Counted from the first letter of the stretch, positions 23,530 through 35,264 are shown. The stretch: 64,000 nt of DNA from Cordylochernes scorpioides (GCA_030710605.1 CP092877.1:70038527-70102526); one strand, 5' to 3'. Made by a program: numbers and translations. Notes: generated by a model from the sequence alone, not told the origin.

Positions 23530-24105
23530 TCCTCATGTAGTGTTGTTGTTGTCGTGTCCAATGAAGAGCCTCAGATGTCTCCATACATCTCTATCACAGC
23601 AGTCGTTCTCTATTTTGGGTGTGTAAAGTTGCTGTTCTGGGTCCATGTCAATTTTCTGTTGTTGTCGTGTCCAATGAAGAGCCTCAGATGTCTCCATACA
23701 TCTCTATCACAGCAGTCGTTCTCTATTTTGGGTGTGTAAAGCAGCTGTTCTGGGTCCATGTCAATTTTCTGTTGTTGTTGTGTCCAATGAAGAACCTCAA
23801 ATGTCTCCACGCATCTCTATCACAGCAACCGCAATGTCCACTATCTTGGGTGTGTAAAGCAGCTGTTCTGGGTCCATGTCAATTTTCTGTTGTTGTTGTG
23901 TCCAATGAAGAACCTCAAATGTCTCCATACATCTCTATCACAGCAGTCGCAAGGCCCTCTATCTTGGGTGTGTAAAGCAGCTGTTCTGGGTCCATGTCAA
24001 TTTTCTGTTGTTGTTGTGTCCAATGAAGAACCTCAAATGTCTCCATACATCTCTATCACAGCAGTCGCAATGCCCTCTATCTTGGGTGTGTAAAGCTGCG
24101 GTCAT
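23530..24105. repeat. Tandem repeat, five units of 113-118 bp
   Basis: Units contain TGTCCAATGAAGA at 23555, 23668, 23781, 23899 and 24017, followed by CTCTATCACAGCAGTCG and GGGTCCATGTCAATTTTCTG. The minus strand reads DRDVWRHLR.FIGH, loosely like the end of a retroelement polyprotein, but stop-free stretches here reflect repetition and not a gene. Confidence 0.85.
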
Positions 24106-25494
24106 TGCTGAGCATGAAAATATGTGGGTAGGTGTTAGTTCCACACCAGGACAATTGTCCTGTAGGTTCTTGTGCCATCTGGATGTAGTGTCATTCCTTT
24201 ATAATGTTTCATTCTGCGTCTTGTTATTGTTTTTTACAATTCTCTCTCTGTTGTAATTCTCTTTTATTGTAAATTATAATTCTTCTCTCTTCTCCTCAGT
24301 AATACATAGTACAAATAGGGAAGGGTGTCTGTCACCTTGTATGACACGGAGAGCAGCGCCATATTGAAGGGACAAGAAGAATGTAATCCCAGGGAATACC
24401 TCGGTCTGTGTGCGGCTATGGGAAATCAATATCTTGAATTGAACCTGGATCGGCGGAGTAATTCTCCTCTCTCCACGTTTATTCTCGCTGTGTTAGTTAA
24501 TTGATAAATTAATTAATAACTTAATTAGAACTCGCCTGGGAGTTTCTATTCATCTCTTTACCACCTACACTTTTTTATAATTTACGATTGGAGTTTTGAA
24601 AGATCATTTAGATTGACAAATTTTGCTTGCAATTAGTATCATTTATTTTTACCTTTTTTAAAAAGAGGCTAAAGATTTTGAACTAATATCTCTTCAACAG
24701 TCCTTTTTACCTATAATCCGACCAAACAAATTGGTAAATCTGGGTTACATGGATGACGTCTTCTCTTGTGAGCATGCGTGGTACGTGTTAAGAATAAGTT
24801 GGGAATGGCCTGAAATGCCTATTGGCACTTCAGAGATGGAACTGTAGACGGCATCTCCATCTGGAAAACTGAAGAGATTTTTTGCTATCTACAGTTAATC
24901 TGTGTGTCAAGAAGTGAACGTTATCCCTACGTTTGAAGGATCCGGTCAAAAACGATTATTCTGGGAATATTTATAGCATTGAAACTATTGCCACGTGGAA
25001 AATTAGGAAAGACAAACTTCAGGATGACACAGCAATTTATTTAAGACAAGAACAAACTATGAATGATAAACAAAAGATAAGCAATGAGGGGAAGTTTACA
25101 GAGTAACAAAATATAAACAAAATAGGATACTATGTTAATAAAATAATAAATACTTTACTGGCAATGCGCTTCTTTTAAATATCATCAAATATTATCTCTA
25201 CAGACCTTACTGCAATGATATGAGGTATTGAATGAGAGGGCTTGGCTCATCATAGTAAGGTCTGTAGAGATAATATTTGATTATATTTAAAAGAAGCGCA
25301 TTGCCAGTAAATTTATTTGTGTAAAATTTTAACGATATATGGCAATTAAATTTAATTTACTAATAAATACTTCGTTACTATTCTGGCTATTTGAAAATAT
25401 GAAAGTTTTCACAGCGCTTATGCTTCTCTTTTCAAATAAAAACAAGTGTATATTGCCCTTACTGCAAAATTTGACTTTTAAAAATAAACGTCAC

Positions 25495-25690
25495 CACTCT
25501 CGTCAAAATAGACGCTAAGACTAAGCGTCATCTATTGACCGTCTTTACAAACCTAACGGATACACCACAAAACCAGCTTTGACAAATTTGAACCTCACCT
25601 GGAGACCATGATTTTAGGCTAATGGTCCTCGTGAGACCAAGTCGGACTTTAGACGAGGGTCATTAGCACGAAACCATGGTCTCCTATGTT
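25495..25690. mobile_element. Family A repeat in inverted arrangement with two decayed hammerheads
   Basis: Two hammerhead regions face each other. One is on the minus strand at about 25588-25645, with core CUCACGA and ACCAUGGU mutated to AUCAUGGU followed by C. The other is on the plus strand at about 25645-25690, with core AGACGA and intact GAAACCAUGGUC. Each has lost at least one catalytic base. Both carry C right after stem III, supporting GUC as the ancestral cleavage triplet. Confidence 0.5.
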
Positions 25691-26429
25691 AGCCCTCAAA
25701 TTAGTCTCAACACTGCAAACGCACAACCACACAAGCATATACATATTGTAACAAAGTATTTATTAATTTTATTATTTTTTATTAACAGAGTGGTCATTTT
25801 TATGTTTATATCTTGCGACTCTGTAAATTTCCCTCGTGGCTTATCTTTTTGTTTTTGTCTTCCCTAATTTTTCACGTGGAATTTTGGTGGAGATGCTGGG
25901 TAAGTTAGGGAAGACAAACTGAAGATCGCCGAGAAGAATTTGAAGCCATGGGTGCTGTGATCCACATTTTTAGAGACTGGCTCCAGGATTCCACCGCCGT
26001 GTCAAAGCCAAGACTTCCTTCCAAGATGACGATGTCCCTATAGACGACGATACGACGACAAAGCCGCTCTTCACGCCGCAATAAAATGGACGCAAAGGTA
26101 CTAGGGACAAAGTTCCAAGACTTCGATGGAATCCTTGGCAGAAGCACGTCAAATCCACGTCAGTATCTACAATAATTGCTAGCTGTGGGTCACAGCTCCC
26201 ATAGGGAAGAAGCTATGTACCATAGTATTTATTAATTTTATTTATGTAACATAGTGGTCATTTTTATGTTTATATCTTGCGACTCTGTAAATTTCCCTCG
26301 TGGCTTATCTTTTGTTTACAATTCATAGTTTGTCCTTCCCTGAAATAAATTGTTGTCTCCTCCTGAAGTTTTTGTCTTCCTTAATTTTCCACGTGGTAAT
26401 ATATTAACCAATTTATATATGTGATTTTT

Positions 26430-26710
26430 TTACCTCCTCCTTCAATGCCTTCCTCTACTGAGGGTGGGCCACATGGTCTCTCCATACCTCCTCCTTCAAT
26501 GCCTTCCTCTACTGAGGGTGGGCCACATGGTCTCTCCATACCTCCTCCTTCAATGCCTTCCTCTACTGAGGGTGGGCCACATGGTCTCTCCATACTTCCT
26601 CCTTCAATGCCTTCCTCTACTGAGGGTGGGCCACATGGTCTCTCCATACCTCCTCCTTCAATGCCTTCCTCTACTGAGGGTGGGCTACATGGTCTCTCCA
26701 TACTTCCTCC
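26430..26710. repeat. Minisatellite, five units of 54 bp, open in several frames
   Basis: Unit: CCTCCTCCTTCAATGCC, TTCCTCTACTGAGGG, TGGGCCACATGGTCTCTCCATA. Because 54 is divisible by 3, the plus strand reads PPPSMPSSTEGGPHGLSI repeatedly, and other frames, including the minus strand, also stay open. I see no start context, splice signal or homology supporting a protein. Confidence 0.85.
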
Positions 26711-27340
26711 GCCATCCTCTTCATCTCCTCGTAGGTGTGTCGTCCAGTCCATTGTTTTAGATCGTCTGTGTATCCCTGTCGTCTCCTTCCTCTCGATCTC
26801 TTTCCCCTGGAGCTTTCCCTTCCAACACTGTCAGCAATGTGAATTCTTTACACCTCCAGTAAAATATTTATAAACGTACCAGCGTAGAAATAAAAGGAAG
26901 ATTTGGATCAAATACCAGTTATGATGGCAGATGGCCAAACTGCCACGCTATTTGGCACTAAGGCCATGTACATTTGAAGAATGGGCGGTTACCATTGGTT
27001 TATACCTTCCTATCCCTTATTGGTCGCTAACTATCAACGATGTCATGCTTGACGCTGATTGGTGGTGTCAACCCATAGTCCTATTTAGAGCAATTGGGTC
27101 ATCGAATGGTTGTTCATTAAATGTTGCCAGCGTTGCCTTCGGTGGTATTTTGTCTTTCTATTTGATGGTAGTAATCAATATTCGTTCTTGGCCTTTCCAT
27201 GTTGTACTGAAGACCTCTTAGGACAGGGCGTTGTATCTATTTGCATAGTTTAGCCATATTGTTCTTTCGAATTATTGTATTTCTCTGGGGTGTCCTCCTA
27301 GCGCGCTGAATACTGACTGATAACTAGAAAGAAATGAAGT

Positions 27341-27636
27341 GGGGATCTGTGGAAGGATGGTCTAAACCGTTGGTTTTCGACCGATTCGATTCCCGCATTG
27401 GGCACTTTTTCTGATTTAAAAAAAATGCTCCAATGGCCCCCGATTCTTGCAAAAGTCCAACCCCATCAGCTTGTGCAAGTAACCAAACGGGGCTCTGGCA
27501 CATTTGTAAGTGCAAAGTCGAACTGTTTTTCACATGTGTAGACATGTGGTGCACTTACAGTAAAAGCAATCGCCTACTTCTACCCACCATGATTATCATG
27601 GCCTGCACCACGTTTACTAGGGATAAGCAAAATAAA
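27341..27636 (+). mobile_element. Full-length tRNA-derived SINE with 13-bp target-site duplication
   Basis: Flanked by AAAGAAATGAAGT at 27328-27340 and 27637-27649. The 5' head is tRNA-like: GGGGATCTGTGGAAGGATGG, a putative A box in TGGTCTAAACCGTTGG and B box GATTCGATTCCC. The body follows (CCAATGGCCCCCGATTCTTG, CCAAACGGGGCTCTGGCAC, CATGTGTAGACATGTGG, ACCATGATTATCATGG), with a short A-rich tail after ACTAGGGATAAGC. The source tRNA is not certain. This is the reference copy for the family in this window. Confidence 0.8.
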
Positions 27637-27929
27637 AAAGAAATGAAGTTTACAGTCCCATCTGTGATAAGATAGTATTTGTCACTTTCCCAATTTGCGA
27701 TAGTGAATGATCCTTAAAATGGGATGCGCCAGTTTCAATGATAACAGAATATTTTCATTTTATTGTTGTATCCGCAGAATAGGAATTTACTAATCTATTG
27801 GTTCTCGTTGAATCTGCATACTTTTATACGAATATGGTGGGATTGTTTTCATCAAAATAAATTTCCTTGAATGTCATTCTGTCTTCCCTCATTTTTTTCT
27901 CTCTTTGACAATCTCTCTTTCTTCTTCTT

Positions 27930-28310
27930 CTTTCTTATCTTCACTCAATCATATTAGGGTATCGAGCCTGTAGAGCTGTTGTGTGTCTGCTGATGTAGAG
28001 CTCATCAGGAGATTTGACATCCATAAATATTGGGTGAAGTAGAAATGGTCAGCTTTTTATTATTAAGACTGGGAGCACGACTCAGTAGCAGGTCACTGAC
28101 TTAGCTCCAATATGAAATGGCCGCCTCTAACATGAGGAACAGACACCATTTGCAGCCGCTCCTAACATGGAGTACAGACGCTGCTCATCCTGTATCCTGG
28201 ATCAGGAGCCCTCAGCCAGGCTGTGCCCAGGTTTTTTTTAGCAAGTTTGATACCGCTCCCCCTTTGTCATCTGGGCTTGGGACCGGCAAAGGCGGAGTTC
28301 TCTTTCTTAA
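27930..28310 (-). repeat. LINE 3' end fragment
   Basis: Homologous to 19480-19905. The minus-strand sequence GCCTTTGCCGGTCCCAAGCCC resembles a motif seen near the ends of many invertebrate non-LTR elements. Confidence 0.55.
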
Positions 28311-28665
28311 TGTAAGATAATCACCCGAAGTTTCTTCAGTTATGCAAATCAACTATATGTATATATGTCATCCTGATAGCGTTAGAGTTGTATAGCATTA
28401 GAAGGACGGTTACACGTTCGAAAACCTATGTAGATAGGTTTGCATTAAAGATCACTGAATTGAATTATTTGCTTGTATTATTTTGGTCAGCTTATTTCTA
28501 AAGATGACATATTTTTGTATCCTTTTTATAAAATTGTATTTATTGGTTTATATTTAACTGAAGATAGAAATTTACTTTTTCATAAATTTAGTAATTATAA
28601 ATGTTAAAAGTATGTGTCCTCTCAATACACTCAGAATATTTTTAAATTACCAAAATACACGTACT

Positions 28666-29157
28666 ACACTCATGGACAAAACATATGGAAGTTGTACCTT
28701 TTAACATGTATATCAGGATTCAGACGATAACTATGAAAGATATTACAGTGACCTTTATTGAAGGCACACGAGATATAACCAAGTGTGTATACACTCATGG
28801 ACAAAACTTAAGGAAGTTGTACCTTTTAACATGTATATCGGGATTCAGACAATAACTCTGAAAGATATTACAGTGACCTTTATTGAAGACACACGAGATA
28901 ACCAAGTGTGTATACACTCATGGACAAAACTTAAGGAAGTTGTACCTTTTACCATGTATATCAGGATATAGATAATAACTCTGAAAGATATTACAGTGAC
29001 CTTTATTGAAGACACACGAAATAACCAAGTGTGTATACACTCATGGACAAAACTTAAGGAAGTTGTACCTTTTACCATGTATATCAGGATTCAGACAATA
29101 ACTCTGAAAGATATTACAGTGACCTTTATTGAAGACACAAGAGATAACCAAGTGTGA
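28666..29157 (+). repeat. Tandem array of four Tc1-like MITE left ends
   Basis: Four direct units start at 28666, 28791, 28914 and 29037 (about 123 bp each). Each runs from ACACTCATGGACAAAAC to ACCAAGTGTG. Only the left portion of the element is repeated; after the last unit the normal MITE interior continues. Confidence 0.85.
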
Positions 29158-31259
29158 ACAACCTCTGTCTCCTTAAAAAAATATAATAATAATAGACGAA
29201 CGCCAGAAAAGTATTTTATACATTATAAGTATAATTATAAATGTTAAAATTTTATGTTAATACGTTCAGAATATACGTATATATTCTCATATTAAAAAGT
29301 CGGCCTGAGAGACAGATTAAACAAATGCATTGACATCTCGTCAATCTTTACACTCAAAGGAAGTTATAAGGTAATAATAATGGTAGGAATATGAAGAGAG
29401 ATATATACAATCGACGTAGCCCTCTCCGAGGGCACGTCCGGATCAGGAGCTTAAAGCCGCCTTGAATATAGACAGATCCCTGCCATTTGGGGAGTTCATG
29501 TTCGGAACATGTTTGAGAGGTCGGCCATTACGCTAAAAAAAAACTTAGCGACGGGGTGTGTGTAAATAAGGATTCAAGAAACACTTAGAAATCTCTTCAT
29601 CGCTCTCAAATTTATCTTTCCATCATGGACACCGAAGGTAGGCTCTTTGCACCGCTCAGGATTTGTTGGGAAGACTTTCTACTATAATATGTTCCTGCTG
29701 ATGACATTTATCTACTCGACCGGAACATGATGACCTCACTTCCGCTTCCTGTTCGTCTGGAACAGAATACTGTATGGACCCCACGTTAGCTGGAATTCGA
29801 CAATGCTGGAATACTCTTTTTCTCTTTATGCAAATTTTTCGAAAGTCCTAATGAAGTCAATTAGCCCGTTATGTTAAGAGGGAGATCAATTTATATCTCC
29901 AATTGATAAATGTGAAGAGAAAATAATTTTCTAAAGTTTACAATTTTCAAACGATATTGAAACATCTGGATTATTCATGAGGACGAATATCAAAACAAAT
30001 ATATTTTGTATTAAACTGGCGAAACCGCTGGGAGGGTTCACCACTGATGAGCCAGGCCCTCCCATTAATTTTTCCATTGCAGTAAGGGCAGTAGAAATTG
30101 TTTTATTTTTAAAAGAATCATACGCGTCTAAAATAGTTTCGTATTTTCATAATAGATGGCGCGCTAATGCATTAAATATATTTTGTATAAAAACATAAAT
30201 GGTAATACCACGCGGATATTAATTACTTTGTAAAATAAATAAGATTTGAGATAAATTGTTAAATCCTTATTTAGGAGCTCTCGGAGGGTCATCATTTGGG
30301 GGAAAAAAGAATTAACGTTTATGTCTTAAAAGTTTTCTTTAGAAATTTACTAATATTTCGGAGATTTCTGAAAACTAAACTAAAAAGGGGGAACAAAATT
30401 TTATGTTGTTTCAAAGTTTGTTCGTTTTTATTCTTTATCAAAGATCGATAATATAATTAGGAATATTTTTTAAATATACTCGGCAACACTAGAGATGAAG
30501 GTCACCAGTCAAATTTGAATATTGAAGGATGTTTATCTCCGATAATTAATTTTTTTTTTTTAAGTTTACTTTTTTTCTCGTTACATTTGGTGGATATGTG
30601 CTCTTTTTTTCTTTTTAATTATCATTAGATCCTCTCATCATAGATTTAAAATAATAAAATTTGACCCATTGACTTATCAAACGATATATAGGTTTTTAAC
30701 TTTTAATTAGACAATTTTAATTTATATTTAGACATTTTAAATTTTAATTTAGACACTTTCATTTTTATTTAGACATTTTTCATTTCAATTTAGACACATC
30801 GACTTTTCTATAAAAAGCCCGTGTGTCTAAATTAAAATGAAAAATGTCTAAATTAAAATGAAAAATGTCTATATATAAATTAAAATTGTTTAATTAAAAG
30901 TTAAAAACCTATATCTAAGTTGAGTCTACGGAAGGAAATGTAGTGTTCCAGCTAATAGCGGCAGAGTTAAGCCTTGCTGAAATAAGAGTTTGTATCAAGT
31001 TTATGGCAATTCGCGCCAGAAGTTTCCGTGGAACACCAAGATGATTCCTCAGCTCAATAACTTAGAGATGATCACTAGTGAATGGTCAATCGGTCACAAT
31101 CGCATCATACCGAACATTTTTACCATTTCCCCAAACCTAGGTTCGAATAGCGAACAACAGACCAATCTCGTTACAGTAAACCTTGGTTATAAGGCTCTTA
31201 CTGATAACGATATCCCGTTTATTGCGTTCTCTTGCTGATTCTCTTGCGTCACACCGAAC

Positions 31260-31359
31260 NNNNNNNNNNNNNNNNNNNNNNNNNNNNNNNNNNNNNNNNN
31301 NNNNNNNNNNNNNNNNNNNNNNNNNNNNNNNNNNNNNNNNNNNNNNNNNNNNNNNNNNN
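31260..31359. other. Assembly gap (100 N)
   Basis: Exactly 100 Ns, the usual size for a gap of unknown length. Both sides carry the same TATCCCGTTTATTGCGTTCT block (31211 and 31361), so a tandem repeat was probably left unresolved here. Confidence 0.95.
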
Positions 31360-31924
31360 GTATCCCGTTTATTGCGTTCTCTTGCTCCCAGTCACAAATT
31401 ACCTTTGTAACCCCTATATAGCACCCTATCCCGTTTAATGCGTACTCTTGCTTCTGGTCACAAATTACCTTTGTAACCTCTATATATAACCCTATTTCGT
31501 TCATTGCGTCAATGTCTCCTGGTCTCAGTCACAAATTCTAACCCGCTCATAGTGCGCCCGCCTCTCACCAAGATCCCAGAATAGCAAGCGTTGACGAAAC
31601 ATCATCGTGCCTAGTTGCTAACCATGTGTCCACATGTAGAGCGGCAGGTAGATGTGGAGAGATCGGCGTATTGATCTCCCCCAACCTTGAAAAATGGCTG
31701 CGGAGCAACAGGTGGTGCCAGGTCGATGCTTTCGGTCAGACAACACTGACGTCCTTCACGATTGGCGGGAGGATCCTCTCTTAGCGTTAGTCAACCATAT
31801 CTACATATTCCCACTGGCCGTTCAACGTTTAGACCTTTCAGAAGCCTTATTTGCATATCTCCCTACACTGTACTGATGTAAAATTTTATTTGCATAACCT
31901 CAAGCCACTGTACCTTTTTCTGTA

Positions 31925-32410
31925 AGCTTTTATTTGCACATTCTCACTCCACTGTAGCCATTGCTACAAACCTCTATTAGTATATTCTCATTCCACTATA
32001 GCTACTGCTGGAAAATTTTATTTGCATAACCTCACTCTACTGTAGCCACTGCTACAAACCTCTATTTTCAGTGTAGCCACTGCTACATAAACCTATATTA
32101 TTATATTCCCAATTCACTATAGCTACTGCTGGAAACTTATTTGCATAACCTCACTCTACTGTAGCCACTGCTACAAACCTCTATTTGCAGTGTAGCCACT
32201 GCTACATAAACCTATATTATTATATTCCCAATTCACTATAGCTACTGCTGGAAACTTATTTGCATAACCTCACTCTACTGTAGCCACTGCTACAAACCTC
32301 TATTTGCAGTGTAGCCACTGCTACATAAACCTATATTATTATATTCCCAATTCACTATAGCTACTGCTGGAAACTTATTTGCATAACCACACTCCACTGT
32401 AGCCACTGCT
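31925..32410. repeat. Tandem repeat with about 118-bp higher-order unit
   Basis: At least three nearly identical long units (TATTTGCATAACCTCACTCT, ACTGTAGCCACTGCTACA, TATTATATTCCCAATTCAC) follow more divergent versions from 31925. Inner TGTAGCCACTGCTACA is palindromic. Confidence 0.85.
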
Positions 32411-33212
32411 ACAAACCTATATTTGCATAGCCTCAATACACAGCTGGAAACTTTTATATTACATATGATCAGTTTACTATATAGCAGCTTGAGTACCTCT
32501 CCAAACATCCTACAATAGTTAGTCTTGTATGTCCATTCTTATTTGGACGTCGCTATCCACACTTGCACGGTATTTACATATATAGAAATAAAAATCACGT
32601 TGTTTAAACAAAATAGGCCAACTCTTCTTCAGTTTTAGGGAAATTTTCTAACAGGTGAAAAATGTAATCTTATCCAATTCACAATAGACTTTGCGCCCTC
32701 TTTTCCTACCTTCTTTGTAACGTCACATTTTACAAAATCGTCAATACTATTCCACAGGAACATTGTCAACTGTTTTACACTATCCTTAGCTTGAAGAGAC
32801 AAAAAGAAATCCAGTATTTTTGTATCATTATCGAATTACTTGAAATTGCCTTCATATATATATCAAAAGAGTTAAAATTATTGTTTAAAACACAAATATA
32901 AAACATCATTTCTACAAAGTCACGCTCTTTGTCAAAATAAACATTTTAGCTTCAAATTCAAACTATTTTAAAATATAAAATTTACTTTTGAAATATTGGG
33001 TTTATCAATTCGATTTGGTTTTAAAATTCAATCTGGTCTTTAAAAATGCGATGTTTTCAATTAGTGTACTTTAAATAACAAGCCAAGAAAACCTTACCAA
33101 AAACAAGAAGATCAAGTACATATTCCGGGCCTAAAGACATTGGTATCACAATATAATTGTAAATGGACCATTTTATATAAACTCCATCCACACAATATTG
33201 TTAATATTGTCA

Positions 33213-33580
33213 ACACATGTGCTCGTGGTCAGGAGATGCCTTCTTTATTTTTAATATCAACACCTGACCCACTTATCTTTTATTTTTTCTATTATTTTTT
33301 CATGTGTTAAGCGTCTTTACGCAAATTTGGCCTTAAATGCCCATTTCTTGATTTTTCGGGAAGCCATTGGGACCAAAAATCTTTTTGGTCGCAGTGGTTA
33401 CAGCCTTCTCCACGCTGACGAGCGCGAAACGCGTTCGTGGATGGCTTTTCTTGATTTATCAAGAAATTGGGTTGGCCAAATATCACGGAGCAAGCTAAAT
33501 AAACGTTTAGTTTATTTTTGCTCCACTAGATGGCGCTCTGCCATCTAAAAAGCACATGTGCTCGTGGTCAGGAGATGCCT
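33213..33580 (+). mobile_element. Retrozyme-like element, family B, copy with broken hammerhead
   Basis: Same unit as 33985-34773 but in the opposite orientation. CTCGTGGTCAGGAGATGCC occurs at the start (33222-33240) and the end (33561-33579), a spacing of 339 bp. The hammerhead region at 33409-33445 retains UCCACG, CUGACGA, GAAA and CGUGGA, but stem II has shrunk to GCGC by loss of about nine bases. The ribozyme should therefore be inactive. Confidence 0.6.
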
Positions 33581-33582
33581 AA

Positions 33583-33757
33583 CAAAGTATTTATTATTTT
33601 ATTAACAGAGTATCATTTTTTTATGTTTATATTTTGCTATTCTGTAAACTACCCTCATTGCTTATCTTTTGTTTATTATTCATAGTTTGTTCTTGCCTTA
33701 AATAAATTGCTGTGTCATCCTGAAGTTTGTCTTTCCTAATTTTCCACGTCGCAATAT
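33583..33757. repeat. Dispersed repeat (AACAAAGTATTTATTATTTT family)
   Basis: Ends TTTGTCTTTCCTAATTTTCC, ACGT. Related stretches at 14452-14950 (interrupted), 24990-25150 (inverted), 25750-25880 and 26220-26400. No coding sequence or diagnostic termini recognised. Confidence 0.55.
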
Positions 33758-34130
33758 GATGGCCTGGGTTGCTCTTTTTGAGCTGAGAACACTATAAAGT
33801 TATTTTGAACTGGAAGCAAATATAGCTGTCCTGCCTTGTAAATCGAATTTATCAACATGTGTAGATATGTGGCACATATGTGCATGATGTGTATAAGCAT
33901 TGTCTTACCTTTCATTGGTCCATCCGGGGACGTTTTTTTTTTTGGGGGGGGGGGGGGGCTCAAAAATCATACATTTTGGTTAGTAAAAATAAAAAAGGCA
34001 TTTCCTGACCAAAATCACATGTGCTTTTTAGATGGCAGAGCGCCATCTAGTGGAGAAAAAATAAACTAAACGTTTATTTAACTTGCTCCGTGATATTTGG
34101 CCAACCCAATTTCTTGATAAATCAAGAAAA

Positions 34131-34180
34131 GCCATCCACGAACGCGTTTCGCGCTGTTGGCGCTCGTCAGCGTGGAGTAG
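34131..34180 (-). ncRNA. Type I hammerhead ribozyme, family B (all catalytic bases present)
   Basis: Read on the minus strand: stem I 5' strand UCCACG (34171-34176), core CUGACGA (34164-34170), stem II GCGC-CAACA-GCGC (34151-34163), GAAA (34147-34150), then CGCGUU and stem I 3' strand CGUGGA (34135-34140). Stem I gives six perfect pairs and stem II four. The cleavage triplet is GUU, predicting a cut between 34141 and 34140. Stem III is ACGCGU, too short for a stable monomer loop but fully self-complementary between two molecules. This is the cleanest hammerhead in the window. Self-cleavage is inferred from structure only. Confidence 0.8.
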
Positions 34181-34322
34181 GCTGTACCACTACGACCAAA
34201 AATATTTTTGGTCCTAGTGGCTTCTTGAGAAATCAAGAAATGGGTATTTAAGGCCAAACTTGCGTAAATACGCTTAACACACGAAAAAACAATTAGAAAA
34301 ATAAGTGGGTCAGGTGTTAATA

Positions 34323-34745
34323 TCTATATATATATAAATGAATGTTTGTATGTTTGTTGGTCTGTATGTCCGGTATACAAATTCGCAGTAGTTCACTAAT
34401 TCAAACCAAAATTTCCATACATAGGTAAAAAAATAACGGGGATGACGATAGGCTATTTTAAAAAATATATAAATCAATTATTAAAACTATATATTCAAAT
34501 TATTCTAAATAGCTCACGAGCAGCGCCCTCTAGAACGCGGTGGATCTGATGGCGGGGCGCGCCCATTCGCTGCCTGCGAGCACGTGGCTTCCCTGTGCGC
34601 GCGCATGCGCCGGGAAGCCACTTGCTCGCCGGCAGCCGACGGGAGCAGACATTTACTCGCTGGCAGCCAACGGGCACATGTTTAATGTGTTTGAATAATA
34701 CATTTAATCATGTAAACCCGGGCGTTGCCCGGGTCATTCGTCTAG
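34323..34745 (+). mobile_element. Non-autonomous Helitron with canonical ends and an identifiable empty site
   Basis: Starts with TC (TCTATATATATATAAATG) and ends CTAG. A perfect 8-bp hairpin ACCCGGGC-GTT-GCCCGGGT lies just before the end. It sits between A and T, as Helitrons do, with no target duplication. The interrupted host sequence is the family B repeat; copies at about 15840 and 33260 show the uninterrupted site (AATATTAAAAATAAA). At 423 bp it has no coding capacity for a Rep-helicase. Confidence 0.8.
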
Positions 34746-35222
34746 TTAAAAATAAAAAAAGGCATTTCCTGACTTTGGTTAGTGACCCTGTAAAACCATA
34801 TTCTCTATCTACCATGATTATCATAGATATATGTACTTAGGAAAAGCAGCAAGTATACGAGCATTGTCTTATGTCCCCATGGTGTTGTGTTGTAGGGATC
34901 CTTGATGGCTGAACTGGAGTCTAGCAATGGGCACGTTCTTATGGAGGAACCCACCTAAAGCAGGTGAATACATCACACTACATGTTGGCTTACGTTAATT
35001 CGAGGTGAATATCCCCGTGTCCCTTCCTTCCTTCCTTGTTGGGGGAGTTGGGAGCCTCTATGTGTGAGAAGAAACACAAAACGAAAGTATAAATGACAGT
35101 AAAAAATTCATATAACTGAGTGAGGTTTATAGTTGTTTAAAACCTAAGATAACCACTCTCCCTAAAGCGCCTATTTATCTATGGTGTAAATGGATTAGTC
35201 TTCATTGAAATACAACTCTCTA

Positions 35223-35264
35223 TATGGAACGCTTCACGATTTTGCGTTTCATCCTTGCGCAGGG
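35223..35264 (-). pseudogene. U6: U6 snRNA 3' fragment
   Basis: The minus strand has CTGCGCAAGGATGAAACGCA, AAATCGTGAAGCGTTCCATA, which is the 3' 42 nt of U6 with one ACACG to AAACG change. The 5' part is absent. It shares the AAAATCG variant with the copy at 38484, suggesting a common source. Confidence 0.7.

Larger units (their letters stand above)
33985..34773 (-). mobile_element. Retrozyme-like element, family B, with 10-bp target-site duplication and a nested Helitron
   Basis: The element is flanked by TTTGGTTAGT at 33975-33984 and again at 34774-34783. Its two ends repeat each other head-to-tail (AAAATAAAAAAGGC followed by ATTTCCTGAC). Once the 423-bp Helitron at 34323-34745 is removed, the repeat spacing is 341 bp and the whole insertion about 366 bp. 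It contains the intact hammerhead at 34131-34180 and no open reading frame. Duplicated target site, unit-plus overhang and a ribozyme per unit are the hallmarks of retrozymes or Penelope-type terminal repeats. Confidence 0.7.

Noticed and set aside
23482..24256. Overlapping open frames of 66-118 residues
   Set aside because: They fall in a 113-118-bp tandem array and repeat the same translation; stop-free only because of the repetition.
26421..26873. 150-residue open frame rich in PPPSMPSSTEGG repeats
   Set aside because: It is a 54-bp minisatellite whose unit length keeps several frames open on both strands. No conserved sequence or gene context.
31187..31504. Open frames spanning the N gap
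   Set aside because: The frames run through unknown bases in a simple repeat and carry no information.
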